Shown: piece after piece, positions 6,432 to 7,559 of the stretch
How the letters are laid out: each line of letters starts with the position of its first letter
Position numbering within the stretch: position 1 is the first letter of the stretch
DNA from: Clostridia bacterium
GTDB taxonomy: Bacteria > Bacillota > Clostridia > Saccharofermentanales > UBA5734
NCBI GenBank assembly: GCA_018056585.1
Contig: JAGPFK010000064.1
Coordinates: 1 to 7,559 of the forward strand
Reading direction: 5' to 3'
DNA length: 7,559 bases
Program-made: the position numbers and the translations under genes
The notes under the pieces: generated by a model
What the model was told of the DNA's origin: nothing
Databases searched by the model: none
The model's input: only the letters and a program-made list of their open reading frames with translations

Positions 6432-6460
6432 TTGTCTGATGAAGCGGGATCTGATAAAAT
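6432..6460 (+). promoter_or_regulatory. Promoter for the uridine-kinase-like gene
   Basis: TTGTCT (6432-6437), a 17-base spacer, and TAAAAT (6455-6460, 5 of 6 to TATAAT) form a plausible sigma-A promoter. Transcription would start near 6467, giving a very short leader with AAAGGAGG (6470-6477) almost at the 5' end, 6 bases before the ATG. It is divergent from the tag promoter, with about 40 bases between the two -10 edges and this -35. Confidence 0.55.
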
Positions 6461-6483
6461 AGGCCTACTAAAGGAGGCTTTTT

Positions 6484-7476
6484 ATGGCACAGCTGACTCA
6501 AATGATGTTGATCAGCATCGATGATTTGGAAAGCCGGTTGGGCGTTCGAAAATTCCCTGTTTTTGTGCAGGAATGTGAAGAGGCCTTTCAGAATAAAATT
6601 GAACAGGCTGCCGGCCATATTTTGTTGCGCGCCGATGTTCGGGCAATCTTTGTTTCTGGCCCGACCGCTTCAGGAAAAACAACTTTTTCAGATCGCCTGG
6701 CCTGCTTCCTAACGTCCTCTTGTCGTCCGACCCGCGTTCTGTCTCTTGATGACTATTACAAAACTGAATCGATCCAGTTTGACGAGCAAGGGCGCCCCGA
6801 TTTTGAAACCATTGATATGATTGACACAGAAGCCTTGATCGATGATTTCAGGAATCTATTGTCCGGCCAAGAGGTTCAGTTGCCAACCTTTGATTTTGTG
6901 AATCGGAAACGTCTTTATGAGCCGGAGAAACGGATTCGTTTGTCTGATTCGGATTTAATCATCGTTGAAGGGCTGCATGGCCTTTCTGAAAAAATAATCG
7001 GGAATTTACCAGAAAATCAGGTTTATGGCTTGTTTATTATGCCTTGGTGTACGCTTCTGGATGGGCGGCAATTGCTTGGCAGCAGAGATTTGCGACTCCT
7101 AAGGCGTATATCGCGTGATGTCTTGCACCGGGGCTCAACCGCTTTGGCAACCATCGATTACTGGCCGATGATTGACCGGACTGAATCACGATATTTTCCA
7201 CCTTATTTGGCTCGGTCAGATGAATATATTAATTCCTGCCTTCCTTATGAATTCTGTATTATTCCTTCGATGGCGGCTGCCAACATCAAGCAATCACTGG
7301 AGCAATATAAAAGAGGAACTTTGCCAGGCTCTATCTATATGAAAAACGAAAAAGGGTATGCGGATCTTCCTGCCGCAATCAAAGAAGCCCAATATTTGTT
7401 AGCCGCCTGTGAGCGTCTGCCTTCTGCAGATCAGATTGTTGTTCCTAAGCAGTCTATTTTGCAGGAGTTTATTTGA
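6484..7476 (+). CDS. Uridine-kinase-like P-loop nucleoside kinase, stand-alone form
   Basis: This 330-residue cytoplasmic kinase belongs to the uridine kinase/phosphoribulokinase superfamily. Motifs are the P-loop GPTASGKTT at 59-67, SLDDYY with acidic D89-D90 at 87-92, GRPDFETIDMID at 103-114, LPTFDF at 133-138, Walker-B-like IIVEGLHGL at 159-167, and the arginine-rich lid RDLRLLRRISRD at 201-212. The C-terminal blocks INSCLPYEF (249-257) and PKQSILQEFI (321-330) are typical of the roughly 550-residue nucleoside kinases that carry an N-terminal TGS and threonyl-tRNA-synthetase-like region. Here only about 53 residues precede the kinase core, and the usual GGS after the last motif is absent. 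The start is fixed by AAAGGAGG at 6470-6477. Phosphorylation of uridine, cytidine or another nucleoside is the family expectation; the exact substrate is unknown. Confidence 0.88.
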   Translation: MAQLTQMMLISIDDLESRLGVRKFPVFVQECEEAFQNKIEQAAGHILLRADVRAIFVSGPTASGKTTFSDRLACFLTSSCRPTRVLSLDDYYKTESIQFDEQGRPDFETIDMIDTEALIDDFRNLLSGQEVQLPTFDFVNRKRLYEPEKRIRLSDSDLIIVEGLHGLSEKIIGNLPENQVYGLFIMPWCTLLDGRQLLGSRDLRLLRRISRDVLHRGSTALATIDYWPMIDRTESRYFPPYLARSDEYINSCLPYEFCIIPSMAAANIKQSLEQYKRGTLPGSIYMKNEKGYADLPAAIKEAQYLLAACERLPSADQIVVPKQSILQEFI

Positions 7477-7482
7477 TCTGAC

Positions 7483-7511
7483 TTGACAATCATTCACAAC
7501 GCGTGGATACT
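7483..7511 (+). promoter_or_regulatory. Promoter pointing out of the right edge
   Basis: A perfect -35 TTGACA (7483-7488), a 17-base spacer and GATACT (7506-7511, 4 of 6 to TATAAT) form a good candidate sigma-A promoter, starting only 7 bases after the kinase stop. Transcription would begin near 7518. The remaining 40-odd bases show no clear ribosome site followed by an open frame, so this may be a leader RNA, a small RNA, or a gene starting beyond the window. Confidence 0.5.
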
Positions 7512-7559
7512 GATGGGATAGATTGATGAGCTGACATCGTTGTAATCAGATGATAAAAA

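Noticed and set aside
7512..7559. Possible T-box or hammerhead-like core from the TGATGAG and GATGGGATAG stretches.
   Set aside because: The required conserved partners (T-box sequence, GAAA arm, pairing stems) are not visible in the few bases available.

Overview
The window looks like ordinary chromosomal DNA from a mid-GC member of the Firmicutes. This rests on purine-rich Shine-Dalgarno sites (AAAGGAGG, GGGGAGG, GGAGGGGG) at almost every gene, tight operons with ATGA overlaps, a GTG start, sigma-A-type promoters, and a kinase of a type I associate with Clostridia and Erysipelotrichia. The exact lineage is inference. I see no insertion sequence, phage gene, CRISPR array, tRNA or rRNA. All 7.5 kb is accounted for by nine genes and short intergenic gaps, none over 200 bases.

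Region 1 (1-2339, plus strand) is the end of a metal-chelate uptake operon. It holds the C-terminal two thirds of a FecCD-type permease, its FepC/BtuD-like ATPase, and a metallo-beta-lactamase-fold hydrolase whose start lies 19 bases after the ATPase stop. The substrate-binding protein and the promoter must lie upstream of the window.

Region 2 (2336-3561, minus strand) is a pair of short ChrA-family transporters joined by an ATGA overlap, the split form of the two-domain chromate transporter. The pair converges on region 1, and the two stop codons overlap by 4 bases inside an imperfect hairpin. Upstream, a predicted promoter would place a perfect 12-bp hairpin within a few bases of the mRNA 5' end and just before the ribosome binding site.

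Region 3 (3687-6284, minus strand) is a tight three-gene unit: 3-methyladenine DNA glycosylase I (tag), a cytoplasmic glycerophosphodiester phosphodiesterase, and an SLC45/GPH-like MFS transporter. The last two plausibly form an import-and-cleave pair. A near-perfect extended -10 promoter precedes tag.

Region 4 (6421-7559, plus strand) is a divergently transcribed uridine-kinase-like P-loop kinase. It matches the kinase part of the larger TGS-domain nucleoside kinases but lacks their N-terminal domains. A good promoter follows it and points out of the window.

I found no clearly new multi-gene system. The points most worth a second look are the chrA leader hairpin, the hydrolase in the uptake operon, the GDPD-MFS pairing, the stand-alone kinase, and the unexplained promoter at the right edge.
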